NCBI GenBank assembly: GCA_934394815.1
Contig: CAKRRD010000030.1
Location: 1-38,104 of the forward strand
DNA from: an uncultured Acetatifactor sp.
GTDB lineage: Bacteria; Bacillota; Clostridia; Lachnospirales; Lachnospiraceae
DNA: 38,104 bases
Direction: 5' to 3'
Positions 18,492 through 27,069 of this stretch are shown here, piece after piece (positions within the stretch are counted from its first letter, which is position 1; every line of letters starts with the position of its first letter). The notes under the pieces were generated by a model. The model was not told the DNA's origin. It did no database searches and saw nothing but the letters and a program-made list of their open reading frames with translations. The translations under genes were made by a program, and so were the position numbers.

Positions 18492-18581
18492 AATGGCACA
18501 CGGTAACCGGTGAGGGGAATCCAAACATTGTAATTCGTATTGCCAGAGGGGATGGACAGTACAAAAGAAAAGGAGAGACAT

Positions 18582-19436
18582 ATGTCAGACAAATTATTCG
18601 GACTGGCCGGTCTTGGTCTGGATGACCTGGAGAACATGGATATCTACGAAAAGGATAAGAAGGAAGAACAGGCAGGAACCGAAGCCTCGAAACTCAATAA
18701 GATAGAAGAGAAAGATCTGATCTTTGACAAGACATTTACCTGTCCGGTCTGTGGAGAGGATTTTCCGGCCAAGATCATGAAGACCGGAAAGGCAAGACTT
18801 TTGGGCACGGATCAGGATCTGCGGGCAAAATACGAAGGAATCGACGCGGTAAAATATGACGTCATTCTGTGCCCGCACTGCGGATATGCCGCATTGAACC
18901 GGTATTTTAACAGCCTCAGTAAGGTATATGTAAAGCTGATCAAGGAGAATATCAGTAGCAAAGTACAGCTGCATAACTATGACGACGATATTTACAGCTA
19001 TGAAGAAGCCATTGAACGTTATAAGCTCTGTCTGGCCAATGCCGTGGTAAAACGTGCCCATGCCAGTGAGAAGGCGTATATCTGCTTAAAGAGCGGATGG
19101 CTGATGCGGGGCTATCAGGAGTATCTGGAAGAATCCGGAGACACGGATATGGCCAAACTCCGTGAGGTGAAGACCATGGAGGAGGCTTACCTGAAAAATG
19201 CTTACACCGGTTTTACGGAAGCATTGCAGACCGAAGGCTTTCCCATGTGTGGTATGGACGAGATCACGGTGGATTTCCTTATCGCGGTACTGGCTGCCCG
19301 GTTCCGGAAATATGATGTGGCCAGCCGTATGGTAGCCACGATCCTTACTTCCCCTTCCGCCAATGCCCGCACCAAGGACAAGGCAAGGGAATTGAAGGAT
19401 CAGATTCTGGAAGAACTGAAGAACCAGAAAAAGTAG
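18582..19436 (+). CDS. DUF2225 family zinc-ribbon protein
   Basis: The 284-residue protein has two CxxC pairs, Cys54/Cys57 (TCPVCGEDF) and Cys97/Cys100 (LCPHCGYAA), which should bind one zinc. A helical part of about 180 residues follows and looks like TPR-type repeats (YEEAIERYKLCLANAVVKR, AYLKNAYTGFTEAL). This matches the DUF2225 family, whose function is unknown. AAGGAG lies six bases before ATG 18582, which settles the start against an upstream ATG at 18540. Only nine bases separate its stop from the next gene, so the two are probably cotranscribed. Confidence 0.9.
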   Translation: MSDKLFGLAGLGLDDLENMDIYEKDKKEEQAGTEASKLNKIEEKDLIFDKTFTCPVCGEDFPAKIMKTGKARLLGTDQDLRAKYEGIDAVKYDVILCPHCGYAALNRYFNSLSKVYVKLIKENISSKVQLHNYDDDIYSYEEAIERYKLCLANAVVKRAHASEKAYICLKSGWLMRGYQEYLEESGDTDMAKLREVKTMEEAYLKNAYTGFTEALQTEGFPMCGMDEITVDFLIAVLAARFRKYDVASRMVATILTSPSANARTKDKARELKDQILEELKNQKK

Positions 19437-19445
19437 GATGACAAC

Positions 19446-20861
19446 ATGTATGATATGACGATCCGGCTGCGTACAGACAGTGACAAATGTCTGTACCAGC
19501 AGATATATGAGCATATACGACAGGAAATCAGGGAAGGGAAGCTTCTGGCAGGAGAGAGGCTTCCCTCCACGCGTTCTCTGGCGGAATATCTGCAGGTGGC
19601 GAGAAGCACCGTGGACTATGCCTATGACCAGCTGTTAAGCGAGGGATATATTGAGGCGAGACCTTATAAGGGCTATTTTGTCTGTCGGCTGGAGGGAATT
19701 TTCACCATGGAACAGCGGGAAGAGGCTGAAGCAGGGATGGAGAAAACGGAGATTCCCGGTGATGAAATCCCCCCGGAGGACGGGAGCATTGATTTTTCCC
19801 CGTATGGGATCGATATGAACGGTTTCCCTGTGGGAGTGTGGAAACGGATCACGAAAAATATTCTGAATGACAATAACAGTGATCTGTTTGCCCAGGGAGA
19901 GCCTCAGGGTGATTATGACCTCCGGCTTACCATCAGCCGGTATCTGCATTCCTCCCGTGGGGTGAACTGCCGCCCGGAACAGATCATTGTAGGAGCCGGG
20001 AATGACTATCTGCTGCTGTTATTGGAAAAAATACTGGGCAGGCATGTGGGAATCGCCATGGAGAATCCCACCTATATCCGTGCCTACCGTATTTTTGAAT
20101 CCTTTGCGTACCGTATTTATACGGTAGATATGGATGACAGGGGAATGCGTTCGGACAGGCTGGCCAAACTGCCGGTCCGGGTAGCGTATGTGATGCCCTC
20201 CCACCAGTATCCCACCGGTGCTGTCATGACCATCGGCAGGAGAGCAGAATTGTTACACTGGGCGGAAAAGGAACCGGACCGCTATCTGATCGAGGACGAT
20301 TACGACAGTGAATTCCGGTACCGCGGCAAGCCCATTCCTTCCCTGCAATCATCCGATGAAAAGGGAAAGGTGATCTACATTGGTACCTTCTCCAAGGCCA
20401 TCGCACCGGCGATCCGCGTCAGCTATATGGTATTGCCGGAAGCACTTCTGGAAGTGTACCGCAGGGACTGCTCTTTTTATTCCTGCACGGTGTCGAGAAT
20501 CGATCAGCGGATCTTAAATGAATTCATCCGGGATGGGTATTTTGAACGGCATCTGAATAAAATGCGGATGCGCTACCGGGCCAAGCATGATCTGCTGTTG
20601 GCCGGGCTGGAGCCGTTTAGGACGGCGTTTGGAATCTCGGGGGAGGATGCGGGACTGCATCTTCTGCTGACGGCAAAAGGGAATGCCACGGAGAAGGAAC
20701 TGCTGGAAAAAGCGGCAGCAGAGAAAGTGAAAGTCTACGGAATGTCGGAGAATATGGTGGAAGGCACTGCGCGGAAGGCTACCGTACTGTTGGGATTTGG
20801 AAGCATTGATGAGGCAGAAATGCAGGAAGGCCTCAGGCGCCTGCAAAAAGCATGGCTCTGA
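19446..20861 (+). CDS. MocR-type (GntR/aminotransferase) transcription regulator
   Basis: The 471-residue protein fuses an N-terminal GntR winged helix (about 10-80, LYQQIYEHIRQEIREGKLLAGERLPSTRSLAEYL) to a fold-type I aminotransferase domain. The PLP-binding Lys is probably Lys317 in GTFSKAIAPAIRV; EDDYDSEFRY supplies the Asp and Tyr usual around the cofactor. Relatives such as PdxR and GabR sense PLP or amino compounds, but no pyridoxal or GABA genes lie nearby, so the target is unknown. AGGA lies seven bases before the ATG, and the DUF2225 gene ends nine bases upstream. Confidence 0.93.
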   Translation: MYDMTIRLRTDSDKCLYQQIYEHIRQEIREGKLLAGERLPSTRSLAEYLQVARSTVDYAYDQLLSEGYIEARPYKGYFVCRLEGIFTMEQREEAEAGMEKTEIPGDEIPPEDGSIDFSPYGIDMNGFPVGVWKRITKNILNDNNSDLFAQGEPQGDYDLRLTISRYLHSSRGVNCRPEQIIVGAGNDYLLLLLEKILGRHVGIAMENPTYIRAYRIFESFAYRIYTVDMDDRGMRSDRLAKLPVRVAYVMPSHQYPTGAVMTIGRRAELLHWAEKEPDRYLIEDDYDSEFRYRGKPIPSLQSSDEKGKVIYIGTFSKAIAPAIRVSYMVLPEALLEVYRRDCSFYSCTVSRIDQRILNEFIRDGYFERHLNKMRMRYRAKHDLLLAGLEPFRTAFGISGEDAGLHLLLTAKGNATEKELLEKAAAEKVKVYGMSENMVEGTARKATVLLGFGSIDEAEMQEGLRRLQKAWL

Positions 20862-20890
20862 GACCTTCCGGATAGGTCATAACTTTTTAT
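20862..20890 (+). terminator. Weak terminator after the MocR gene
   Basis: GACCT (20862-20866) pairs with AGGTC (20874-20878), followed by ATAACTTTTTATT. The stem is short and overlaps the end of the opposite-strand gene. Confidence 0.4.
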
Positions 20891-21279
20891 TCCTCGCTGA
20901 CAGGAGGCTCCTCATCTTCGGCGTCTTCCTCATCGAAGAACTCTTCCACGTCTTCGACGGTCTCGCCTTCTTCGCCGGACAGTGTGGCTGTCTGATCGGA
21001 GAGGGGACTGAAATCGGATGCTTCTTCGGAAGCGGGCGCGGGATCTGCAGTGGTGTCTTCCTTCACAGCAGAAGCCTGCGCGGTAGTATTCAGGGGAACG
21101 TAGTTGCGGGAGAACTCGGTACTCTCGTCCAGATCCTCGTGGAAATCATCATAATCATCATCTGCATCGGAAGATTCCTTCAGCTGAGAATCTTTTTGTT
21201 GCATATAGTAGTAAGCAGCTGCGGCTGCGGTACCTACTGCTGCGGTGAACAGCAGAAATTTGCCAAATTTTTTAGCCAT
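20887..21279 (-). CDS. Small membrane-anchored acidic protein of unknown function
   Basis: The 130-residue protein has a short basic start (MAKKFGKF), one hydrophobic segment (about residues 8-25, including GTAAAAAYYYM), then a disordered tail dominated by Asp, Glu, Ser and Thr that ends in a run of acidic residues. The tail is compositionally biased and lacks motifs. AAGGAG lies seven bases before the start on the minus strand. It is convergent with the MocR gene and divergent from the TetR gene across a 113-base gap. The function is unknown. Confidence 0.75.
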   Translation of the reverse strand: MAKKFGKFLLFTAAVGTAAAAAYYYMQQKDSQLKESSDADDDYDDFHEDLDESTEFSRNYVPLNTTAQASAVKEDTTADPAPASEEASDFSPLSDQTATLSGEEGETVEDVEEFFDEEDAEDEEPPVSEE

Positions 21280-21392
21280 AGGGTTGCTCCTTCCATGTTG
21301 TAGTGTATGTAACTCATCTGAAATTCATGCATTTGCCCATACATTTACATAATAAACCTTATTGAACAAAATGAAAAGGGATATGTTGCGAT

Positions 21393-22031
21393 ATGAATGA
21401 GAAATTTTTTGATTTAAAAAAAGAAAAACAGGATCGGATGATCAATGCGGCACTGAAGGTATTTGCATTGAATGGCTATCGTCACGCCAGCACGGATGAT
21501 ATCGTGCGGGAGGCAGCCATCAGTAAGGGACTGCTATTTCATTATTTCGGAAGCAAGCTGGGGGTCTATGGGTTTGTGTATGACTATGGCGTGCGGTATC
21601 TGCTGCTGGAACTGTCCACAACGGTAGATGCAAAGGAGACGGATCTGTTTACCCTGATGCAGCAGATAGAGACCGGCAAAATGCATGCCATGTGCGGCTA
21701 TCCCTATTTACAGCCGTTTTTGAACCGGGCACAGGCTGAGAACGTCAGTGAAGCACTGTTGGTGGTAGAGGAGAGGAAACAGCAGCTGGAGGAGACCTTG
21801 GAGAATATCTATGCCAGGGCGGATCCGGGAAAATATGCCGCCGGGGAGGATGTGGTGAAGCTTCGCAAGATGCTGGAACTGACCATTAAGGGACTGATGA
21901 ATGAGAGGATTCTGGAAGATGCTTTTCAGCCGGAGATGCTGTATGAGGAGATTCTGGAGTATCTGCAATTAAGCAGAAGGCTGGCGGAGGGTTCCGCGCA
22001 GCCTTCTGAAGAAATTACAGAGGCAAAATAG
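21393..22031 (+). CDS. TetR/AcrR family regulator
   Basis: The 212-residue protein has the TetR N-terminal DNA-binding domain (about residues 10-60): DRMINAALKVFALNGYRHASTDDI, followed by the recognition helix region AAISKGLLFHYFGSK. The C-terminal ligand domain is not recognisable to a specific group. AAGGG lies before the ATG, slightly further than usual. A short dyad, AATAA-acc-TTATT, at about 21351-21363 in the divergent gap could be its operator and would sit between it and the acidic membrane protein gene; this is a guess. Confidence 0.9.
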   Translation: MNEKFFDLKKEKQDRMINAALKVFALNGYRHASTDDIVREAAISKGLLFHYFGSKLGVYGFVYDYGVRYLLLELSTTVDAKETDLFTLMQQIETGKMHAMCGYPYLQPFLNRAQAENVSEALLVVEERKQQLEETLENIYARADPGKYAAGEDVVKLRKMLELTIKGLMNERILEDAFQPEMLYEEILEYLQLSRRLAEGSAQPSEEITEAK

Positions 22032-22070
22032 CATCATAATTGCATCATATTTTTGAATAAAATTTTGTGG

Positions 22071-22832
22071 TTATTTAGACATCTTATAGGCGGGATCTGC
22101 GGGATACCCGCCTTTTAATTTCTGCATACCGCGCTGGATGGCATCTTTGGAGTTCTTCCAGTCGGCATCTTTGTTGCGGTAGTCGAATTTTTCCACCAGC
22201 CAGGAGACATCCCCGGAGATGCGCTGCATATTGGCTTCCATGACGGGCAGCAGCTGATCGTAAAAGTCCTGTTTTTCCTTGTCGGAAAGCCTGCGGTCCG
22301 CAGTTTCGCAGAGATCACCGAAGTGGGGCAGGCAGAAGCCCTTGCCGCTCAGGACTTTGCTGCGGAAGCCTTCATCGTTTTTCCACAGATAGAAAAAGGT
22401 GTCCAGATAGCGGGCATAGGTATCCTTATACTGGGAGCAGATATAGCAGGAATCCTCTTTTGCGTGGATCCACATGCCGATGGTATTTTCACTGCCTTCG
22501 GCCTTTTTGAATTTTCCCAGAAGAGAACTTTTTCCGGGGCGGAAGGAGGCGAATTCCTGCTGCATTTCCCGGATCATGCGCTGGTAGTGGGTCTTTAAGA
22601 TCCAGGCATTGCCCAGAGTGTTGCCGTAGTCGAACATCTTCTGGAAATGATACCGGCAGAATCCGGCCTTGTCGGTCTGCTCGCGGATATCCGCTTCCAT
22701 ATAAGAGGAACCGGAGCCCAGGACGAAATCCAGAAGATCCTGTTCGATACTGCGGTGGATGAAGCAGAAAGGACATTCGTCCTGTGCATTTACGGCGTCG
22801 TTTAAGGGGATGGTATATAATTGTTCTTTCAT
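22071..22832 (-). CDS. Cys/His-rich protein with internal duplication, DUF6062-like
   Basis: The 253-residue protein contains two similar metal-site patterns: Cys20-x2-Cys23 with Cys59-x2-His62, and Cys129-x2-Cys132 with Cys167-x2-His170. The spacing between pairs is 35 and 34 residues, so the protein looks like a duplicated C-C/C-H zinc module. It has no membrane segment. From memory it resembles clostridial proteins labelled DUF6062; the function is unknown. AAGGATA lies eight bases before the ATG on the minus strand, and a good promoter lies upstream, so it is a single-gene unit. Confidence 0.85.
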   Translation of the reverse strand: MKEQLYTIPLNDAVNAQDECPFCFIHRSIEQDLLDFVLGSGSSYMEADIREQTDKAGFCRYHFQKMFDYGNTLGNAWILKTHYQRMIREMQQEFASFRPGKSSLLGKFKKAEGSENTIGMWIHAKEDSCYICSQYKDTYARYLDTFFYLWKNDEGFRSKVLSGKGFCLPHFGDLCETADRRLSDKEKQDFYDQLLPVMEANMQRISGDVSWLVEKFDYRNKDADWKNSKDAIQRGMQKLKGGYPADPAYKMSK

Positions 22833-22873
22833 GGAAAATATCCTTTCTCAGTGCGTCAGGTGTTGTTAAAATT

Positions 22874-22902
22874 ATTGTAAACGATGCGGTGAAAAATTGC
22901 AA
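22874..22902 (-). promoter_or_regulatory. Promoter of the Cys/His-rich protein gene
   Basis: On the minus strand, TTGCAA (22897-22902), a 17-base spacer and TACAAT (22874-22879) are seen. Confidence 0.75.
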
Positions 22903-22953
22903 AAAGATTAACGGGATGTAAAAAAATGTCATTTAAAATTAAGAATTGTTTTG

Positions 22954-22982
22954 TTGTAATAGAAAGCGTTTCAAGATACTAT
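22954..22982 (+). promoter_or_regulatory. Promoter of the MBOAT-SGNH pair with a possible CcpA (cre) site
   Basis: TTGTAA (22954-22959), a 17-base spacer and TACTAT (22977-22982) form a plausible promoter. Its spacer holds AGAAAGCGTTTCAA (22961-22974), which fits the cre consensus TGWAARCGYTWNCW at 12 of 14 positions. A bound CcpA there would block the promoter. Confidence 0.55.
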
Positions 22983-23031
22983 GATATTGTGATGAACAAA
23001 GCTGTAAGCATAAAATTTTAGATAGAAAGAT

Positions 23032-24387
23032 GTGATTTCTTTGATATTCAGCAGTATTGAATTTCTGCTGTGGTTCCTGCCGGTCTTCCTGATCGCTTAT
23101 GGGATCACACCTTGTAAATACAGAAACCTGACACTGCTTGCCGGAAGCATGATTTTTTATGCCATGGGAGATGCCGGGAATCTTCCCCTTTTAATGTTAT
23201 CCATATTGTGTAATTATTTTGTCGGGATTCATCTGACAAAACGCAGTCCGAAGACCCTGTGGCGGAAAAGACTGTTGTTGCTTCTGGCGCTGGGGATAAA
23301 TCTGGGGGTACTGCTTTGGTTCAAGGACTGGAGTGGTGCGGAGGTGCTGCCGCTGGGCATCAGCTTTTACACATTTCAGATCCTGTCTTATCTGATTGAT
23401 GTGTACCGTGGAGAAGTAAGCAGAGAGTATTCTTTTCCGAAATTTGCCACCTACGTGATCATGTTCCCAAAGCTGATCTCCGGACCCATCACCCGCTACG
23501 GTGAGGTGGCGGACAGCCTGGCGGACCGCTCTTTTACGGTACAGGGACTGGAAGATGGCATGAAGCTGTTTATCCTGGGTCTGGCGGCCAAGGTGCTTCT
23601 GGCAGACCGGGTAGGAATATTGTGGCATGAGGTGCAGGTGACGGGATTTGAAAGTATTTCGACGCCGTTAGCCTGGCTGGCGGCCATTGCGTATTCCATG
23701 AAGATCTATTTTGATTTCTGGGGCTATTCCCTGATGGCCATGGGACTGGGACGGATGCTTGGGATTGAACTTCCTGCGAACTTCCGCAGACCCTACATGG
23801 CCAGAAGTGTCCGGGATTTCTACCGCAGATGGCATATGACGCTGGGACAGTGGTTCTGCCGGTATGTGTATATTCCATTAGGTGGCAGCAGGTGTGGAGA
23901 GCTTCGTACGATTTTTAACCTTCTGGTGGTGTGGATGCTGACAGCGTTCTGGCACGGTGCCAGCTGGAATTTTTTCTGCTGGGGCGGCCTGCTCTGGATC
24001 TGCATTGTGCTGGAACGGCAGTTGGGAAGATTAAAATTCGTACATAAAATGAAAGTATTGCCGCATATTTACCTGTGGCTGATCATTCCCATGAGCTGGA
24101 TGTGCTTCGCCATCACGGATCTGACACAGTTACAGGTCTATCTGGACAAAATGCTGTGGCTGGTACCGGGGATCAGTGGCGGGTATGAAGATGCCGGAAA
24201 GGCTCTCGGCACGTATGGCGGGCTGCTCATAGTCTCCGGGCTGGTCTGCACACCGGCCATTGAGAAGCTGTATCATAAGTGGCAGGATAAGCTGCCGGTA
24301 AAGGTACTTCTGGCAGTACTGTTCTGGTATTGTGTCTGGAAATTGCAGCTGGAGGGGAATAATCCGTTTATGTATTTTAGCTTTTAG
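23032..24387 (+). CDS. MBOAT family membrane O-acyltransferase (AlgI/DltB-like)
   Basis: The protein, up to 451 residues with about ten hydrophobic segments, moves acyl groups across the membrane to cell-surface polymers. The MBOAT signature is clear: RSVRDFYRRWHMTLGQWFC, YIPLGGSR, and the catalytic His308 in AFWHGASWNFF. The start is uncertain: GTG at 23032 gives this length, while TTG at 23041 gives a protein beginning IFSSIEFLLWFLPVF, closer to the usual family N-terminus. The ribosome binding site is weak for both. An SGNH hydrolase gene follows 17 bases later, a common pairing for extracellular O-acetylation. Confidence 0.93.
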   Translation: MISLIFSSIEFLLWFLPVFLIAYGITPCKYRNLTLLAGSMIFYAMGDAGNLPLLMLSILCNYFVGIHLTKRSPKTLWRKRLLLLLALGINLGVLLWFKDWSGAEVLPLGISFYTFQILSYLIDVYRGEVSREYSFPKFATYVIMFPKLISGPITRYGEVADSLADRSFTVQGLEDGMKLFILGLAAKVLLADRVGILWHEVQVTGFESISTPLAWLAAIAYSMKIYFDFWGYSLMAMGLGRMLGIELPANFRRPYMARSVRDFYRRWHMTLGQWFCRYVYIPLGGSRCGELRTIFNLLVVWMLTAFWHGASWNFFCWGGLLWICIVLERQLGRLKFVHKMKVLPHIYLWLIIPMSWMCFAITDLTQLQVYLDKMLWLVPGISGGYEDAGKALGTYGGLLIVSGLVCTPAIEKLYHKWQDKLPVKVLLAVLFWYCVWKLQLEGNNPFMYFSF

Positions 24388-24404
24388 GAAAAGGGCATTA
24401 TGCA

Positions 24405-25427
24405 ATGAATCAAGCAGAAAATAAAAATATTTGGTCGAAAATGAAGGAAAAATTGCATAAATACTCCTTTTGGGGATGCTTCCTGTTGGCGGGGATCGTA
24501 TTTTTCACCTGGACGGATAACTGGCAGATGTATACGGAACCGCTGCAGGAGGCCTATACGGAGGGAGTGCAGCTGGCAGACAGTCTGACGGAGGGAAAAT
24601 GGCTGCAGCTTCCGGAGGGACAGAGTGACGGGACAGGATCCGGATATGCGCCGGGAGAGATGATGACGGCAGAGGATACGGGGATTTCCGGGATGACACA
24701 GACCTCTTCGGAAGATACGGTGCAGAGCTCCGCTGCGGGAGAAGAGGCAGGAATGTCCGGAGCAGCTGCTGATGCGCAGACACCGGATCCTGCCGCGCCG
24801 GATGCTTCGGAAGAGACACCGCAGGAAGTGGTCTATCACACGGTGGACAACAGCTATTTTGACGATGCGGTATTTATCGGGGATTCCCGGACGGTGGGTA
24901 TGTATGAGTACGGCGGACTGGAGGAGACTTCCACGTTTTATGCTTCCACCGGACTGACGATCTACAAGATGTTCGACAGTGCCATTGTATCGGTGCCAGG
25001 ACAGAAGAAAAAGATCACGGTGGAGGAGGCACTGTCGGAGAAACAGTTTGCCAGGATCTATCTGATGATCGGGATCAATGAGATGGGAACCGGTACGGTG
25101 GAATCCTTTATGAAAGCTTACAGTGAAGCGGTACAGCATTTGCGGGAACTGCAGCCGGATGCGGTGATCTATCTGCAGGCCATCATGAAGGTAACGACAG
25201 AGCGTTCCGAACAGGGGGATTATATCAATAATGAGGGAATCGAAGCCAGAAATGCGGAGATCGCGAAGCTGGCGGACGATCAGAAGATATTTTTCCTGGA
25301 TGTGAACCCTGAGATCTGCGATGAGACCGGCGGAATGGTGGCTTCCTATACCTACGACGGGGTGCATCTGAAGGCGCAATATATTCCCATCTGGCTGGAC
25401 TATCTGAAGGCGCATGCGGTGGAATAA
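24405..25427 (+). CDS. Membrane-anchored SGNH/GDSL hydrolase-like protein
   Basis: The 340-residue protein has one membrane segment near the N-terminus (about 22-38), then a low-complexity Ala/Glu/Thr/Ser linker (about 60-145) and an extracellular SGNH domain. Block I is GDS with Ser161 (VFIGDSRTVGM), block III is the Asn in MIGINEMG (Asn225), and block V gives Asp318 and His321 (YDGVHL). It probably acts with the upstream MBOAT protein as the extracellular acyl-transfer or esterase partner. GGAAAAGGG precedes the ATG. The acceptor polymer is unknown, and no glycosyltransferase or dlt gene is in view. Confidence 0.9.
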   Translation: MNQAENKNIWSKMKEKLHKYSFWGCFLLAGIVFFTWTDNWQMYTEPLQEAYTEGVQLADSLTEGKWLQLPEGQSDGTGSGYAPGEMMTAEDTGISGMTQTSSEDTVQSSAAGEEAGMSGAAADAQTPDPAAPDASEETPQEVVYHTVDNSYFDDAVFIGDSRTVGMYEYGGLEETSTFYASTGLTIYKMFDSAIVSVPGQKKKITVEEALSEKQFARIYLMIGINEMGTGTVESFMKAYSEAVQHLRELQPDAVIYLQAIMKVTTERSEQGDYINNEGIEARNAEIAKLADDQKIFFLDVNPEICDETGGMVASYTYDGVHLKAQYIPIWLDYLKAHAVE

Positions 25428-25455
25428 TTTCACAGTTGTCATTCGCAATTTTTTC

Positions 25456-25484
25456 TTGACTGTAGATTGATGAAAAGCTATCAT
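25456..25484 (+). promoter_or_regulatory. Promoter of the uracil permease gene
   Basis: TTGACT (25456-25461), a 17-base spacer and TATCAT (25479-25484) predict a start near 25491. Confidence 0.8.
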
Positions 25485-25497
25485 GTAACTAATAAGG

Positions 25498-25545
25498 TCA
25501 CATAGGTGTGGGCAGATAGATGACTATCTGCCCGAATTTATGTGA
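25498..25545 (+). promoter_or_regulatory. Extended hairpin in the uracil permease leader
   Basis: TCACATA (25498-25504) pairs with TATGTGA (25539-25545), enclosing GGGCAGATAG (25510-25519) and CTATCTGCCC (25524-25533), a perfect 10 bp helix with loop ATGA. Outside these, CATGTAA (25482-25488) and TTACATG (25551-25557) are also complementary, but the left one overlaps the -10 box. No strong T-run follows. It does not match the PyrR-binding or purine riboswitch consensus that I know. Confidence 0.55.
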
Positions 25546-25588
25546 AAACATTACATGTTCATATGTCTATGACACAGGAGGAGAAAAA

Positions 25589-26956
25589 ATGAGCGAGAAG
25601 ACTACACTCGGCGAAAATGGCATTTATGATGCCAGATCCTTGGGCGTACCCAAGATGCTTCTGCTGGGACTTCAGCACATGTTTGCAATGTTCGGTGCCA
25701 CCATTCTGGTACCCATGCTGACAGGTCTGGATGTTTCCACAACACTGTTATTTGCAGGTCTGGGAACTTTACTGTTTCATCTGCTGACCAAGAGAAAGGT
25801 ACCCGCATTCCTGGGTTCTTCTTTTGCATTCTTAGGCGGTTATGCCGCCATTGCACCCATGGCAGACGGAGCGGATAATTCCGCACTGCTTCCTTATGCC
25901 TGCTTCGGCGTAGCCTGCGCAGGTCTGCTGTATCTGGTATTATCCCTGCTGATCAAGATCTTTGGTACCGGCAAGGTAATGCGTTTCTTCCCGCCCATTG
26001 TAACCGGCCCCATCATTATTGCCATTGGTCTGACCCTGTCCCAGTCCGCTATTGACAACTGTTCCGCAGACTGGCTGATCGCAGTGGTTGCTATCGCACT
26101 GGTTGTGATCTGCAATATCTGGGGTAAGGGAATGGTGAAGATCGTTCCTATTATCATCGGCGTAGTCGGTTCTTATGTGTTGGCGGCCATCCTTGGCCGT
26201 GTGGACTTCACACCGGTAGCGGAAGCTGCATGGATCGGCCTTCCCATTCACTGGAATGAGACCGCTTTCTGGGCACTGTCTGACGGCAACACTTCCCTGT
26301 TGATCACTTCCGTGATCACCATCATGCCGATCGCACTGGCTACCATGGTAGAGCATATCGGAGATATTTCCGCAATTTCTTCCACAGTTGGTATCAACTA
26401 TATCAAGGATCCCGGACTGCATCGCACTCTGCTGGGTGATGGCCTGGCTACCATTATTGCATCCCTGTTCGGTGCTCCTGCGAATACCACTTACGGTGAG
26501 AACACCGGTGTGCTGTCTCTGACCAAGGTATTTGATCCCAGAGTCATTCGAATCGCAGCCGGTTTTGCGGTATTGTTCTCCTTCTCTCCGAAGGTGGCAG
26601 CCCTGATCGGTTGTATGCCTACCGCTACCTGCGGTGGTGTATCTCTGGTACTGTATGGAATGATTTCTGCCGTCGGTGTCCGTAACATCGTAGAGACGCA
26701 GGTAGACTTCACCAAGAGCCGTAACGTTATCATTGCCGCTCTGATCCTGGTACTGTCCATTGGTATCAACTACAGTACAGCAGGTGCCATCGCATTCCAC
26801 ATCGGCGAGATCACCATCAGCCTGTCCGGACTGGCAGTCGGCGCTCTGACCGGTATTATCCTGAATGCAATCCTGCCCGGCAAGGACTACAAGTTTGATG
26901 AGGACAAGCCTGACGATACCGGAGTATGCTTTGCAGTCAAGGGAGAAGAGAACTAA
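25589..26956 (+). CDS. uraA: Uracil permease (NCS2/UraA family)
   Basis: The 455-residue membrane protein imports a nucleobase with protons. It has the NCS2 layout of about 14 hydrophobic segments, GLQHMFAMFGATILVP at the start, and both substrate motifs: MVEHIGD in the eighth segment and NTTYGENTGV in the tenth. The Glu in YGEN is typical of uracil carriers, while xanthine and urate carriers usually have QNNG here, so uracil is the best guess. AGGAGG (25576-25581) lies seven bases before ATG 25589, which excludes the in-frame ATG at 25520, inside the leader hairpin. A promoter lies upstream and a terminator downstream. Confidence 0.92.
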   Translation: MSEKTTLGENGIYDARSLGVPKMLLLGLQHMFAMFGATILVPMLTGLDVSTTLLFAGLGTLLFHLLTKRKVPAFLGSSFAFLGGYAAIAPMADGADNSALLPYACFGVACAGLLYLVLSLLIKIFGTGKVMRFFPPIVTGPIIIAIGLTLSQSAIDNCSADWLIAVVAIALVVICNIWGKGMVKIVPIIIGVVGSYVLAAILGRVDFTPVAEAAWIGLPIHWNETAFWALSDGNTSLLITSVITIMPIALATMVEHIGDISAISSTVGINYIKDPGLHRTLLGDGLATIIASLFGAPANTTYGENTGVLSLTKVFDPRVIRIAAGFAVLFSFSPKVAALIGCMPTATCGGVSLVLYGMISAVGVRNIVETQVDFTKSRNVIIAALILVLSIGINYSTAGAIAFHIGEITISLSGLAVGALTGIILNAILPGKDYKFDEDKPDDTGVCFAVKGEEN

Positions 26957-27004
26957 GGTATTTTTGACGGACAACAGCATAAACTGAACAAAGAAAGCAA
27001 GAAG

Positions 27005-27048
27005 GAGCATTCATGGCAGAAATACAGAGCTGTGAATGCTCTCTTTTT
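27005..27048 (+). terminator. Intrinsic terminator of the uracil permease gene
   Basis: GAGCATTCA (27005-27013) pairs perfectly with TGAATGCTC (27033-27041), followed by TCTTTTTAT. It lies just before the dipeptidase start. Confidence 0.9.
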
Positions 27049-27069
27049 ATAGAGGAGCAGGAGAAGCAT

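Noticed and set aside
24384..25484. Minus-strand open frame of 366 codons
   Set aside because: It is antisense to the SGNH gene and rich in Arg, His, Ser and Cys, as expected for a shadow frame.
25589..26956. Xanthine permease assignment
   Set aside because: The substrate motif has YGENTG as in uracil carriers, not the QNNG usual in xanthine and urate carriers.
25940..27010. Minus-strand open frame of 356 codons
   Set aside because: It is antisense to the uracil permease gene, with a Gly/Gln/Asp-rich composition and no membrane or enzyme motif.
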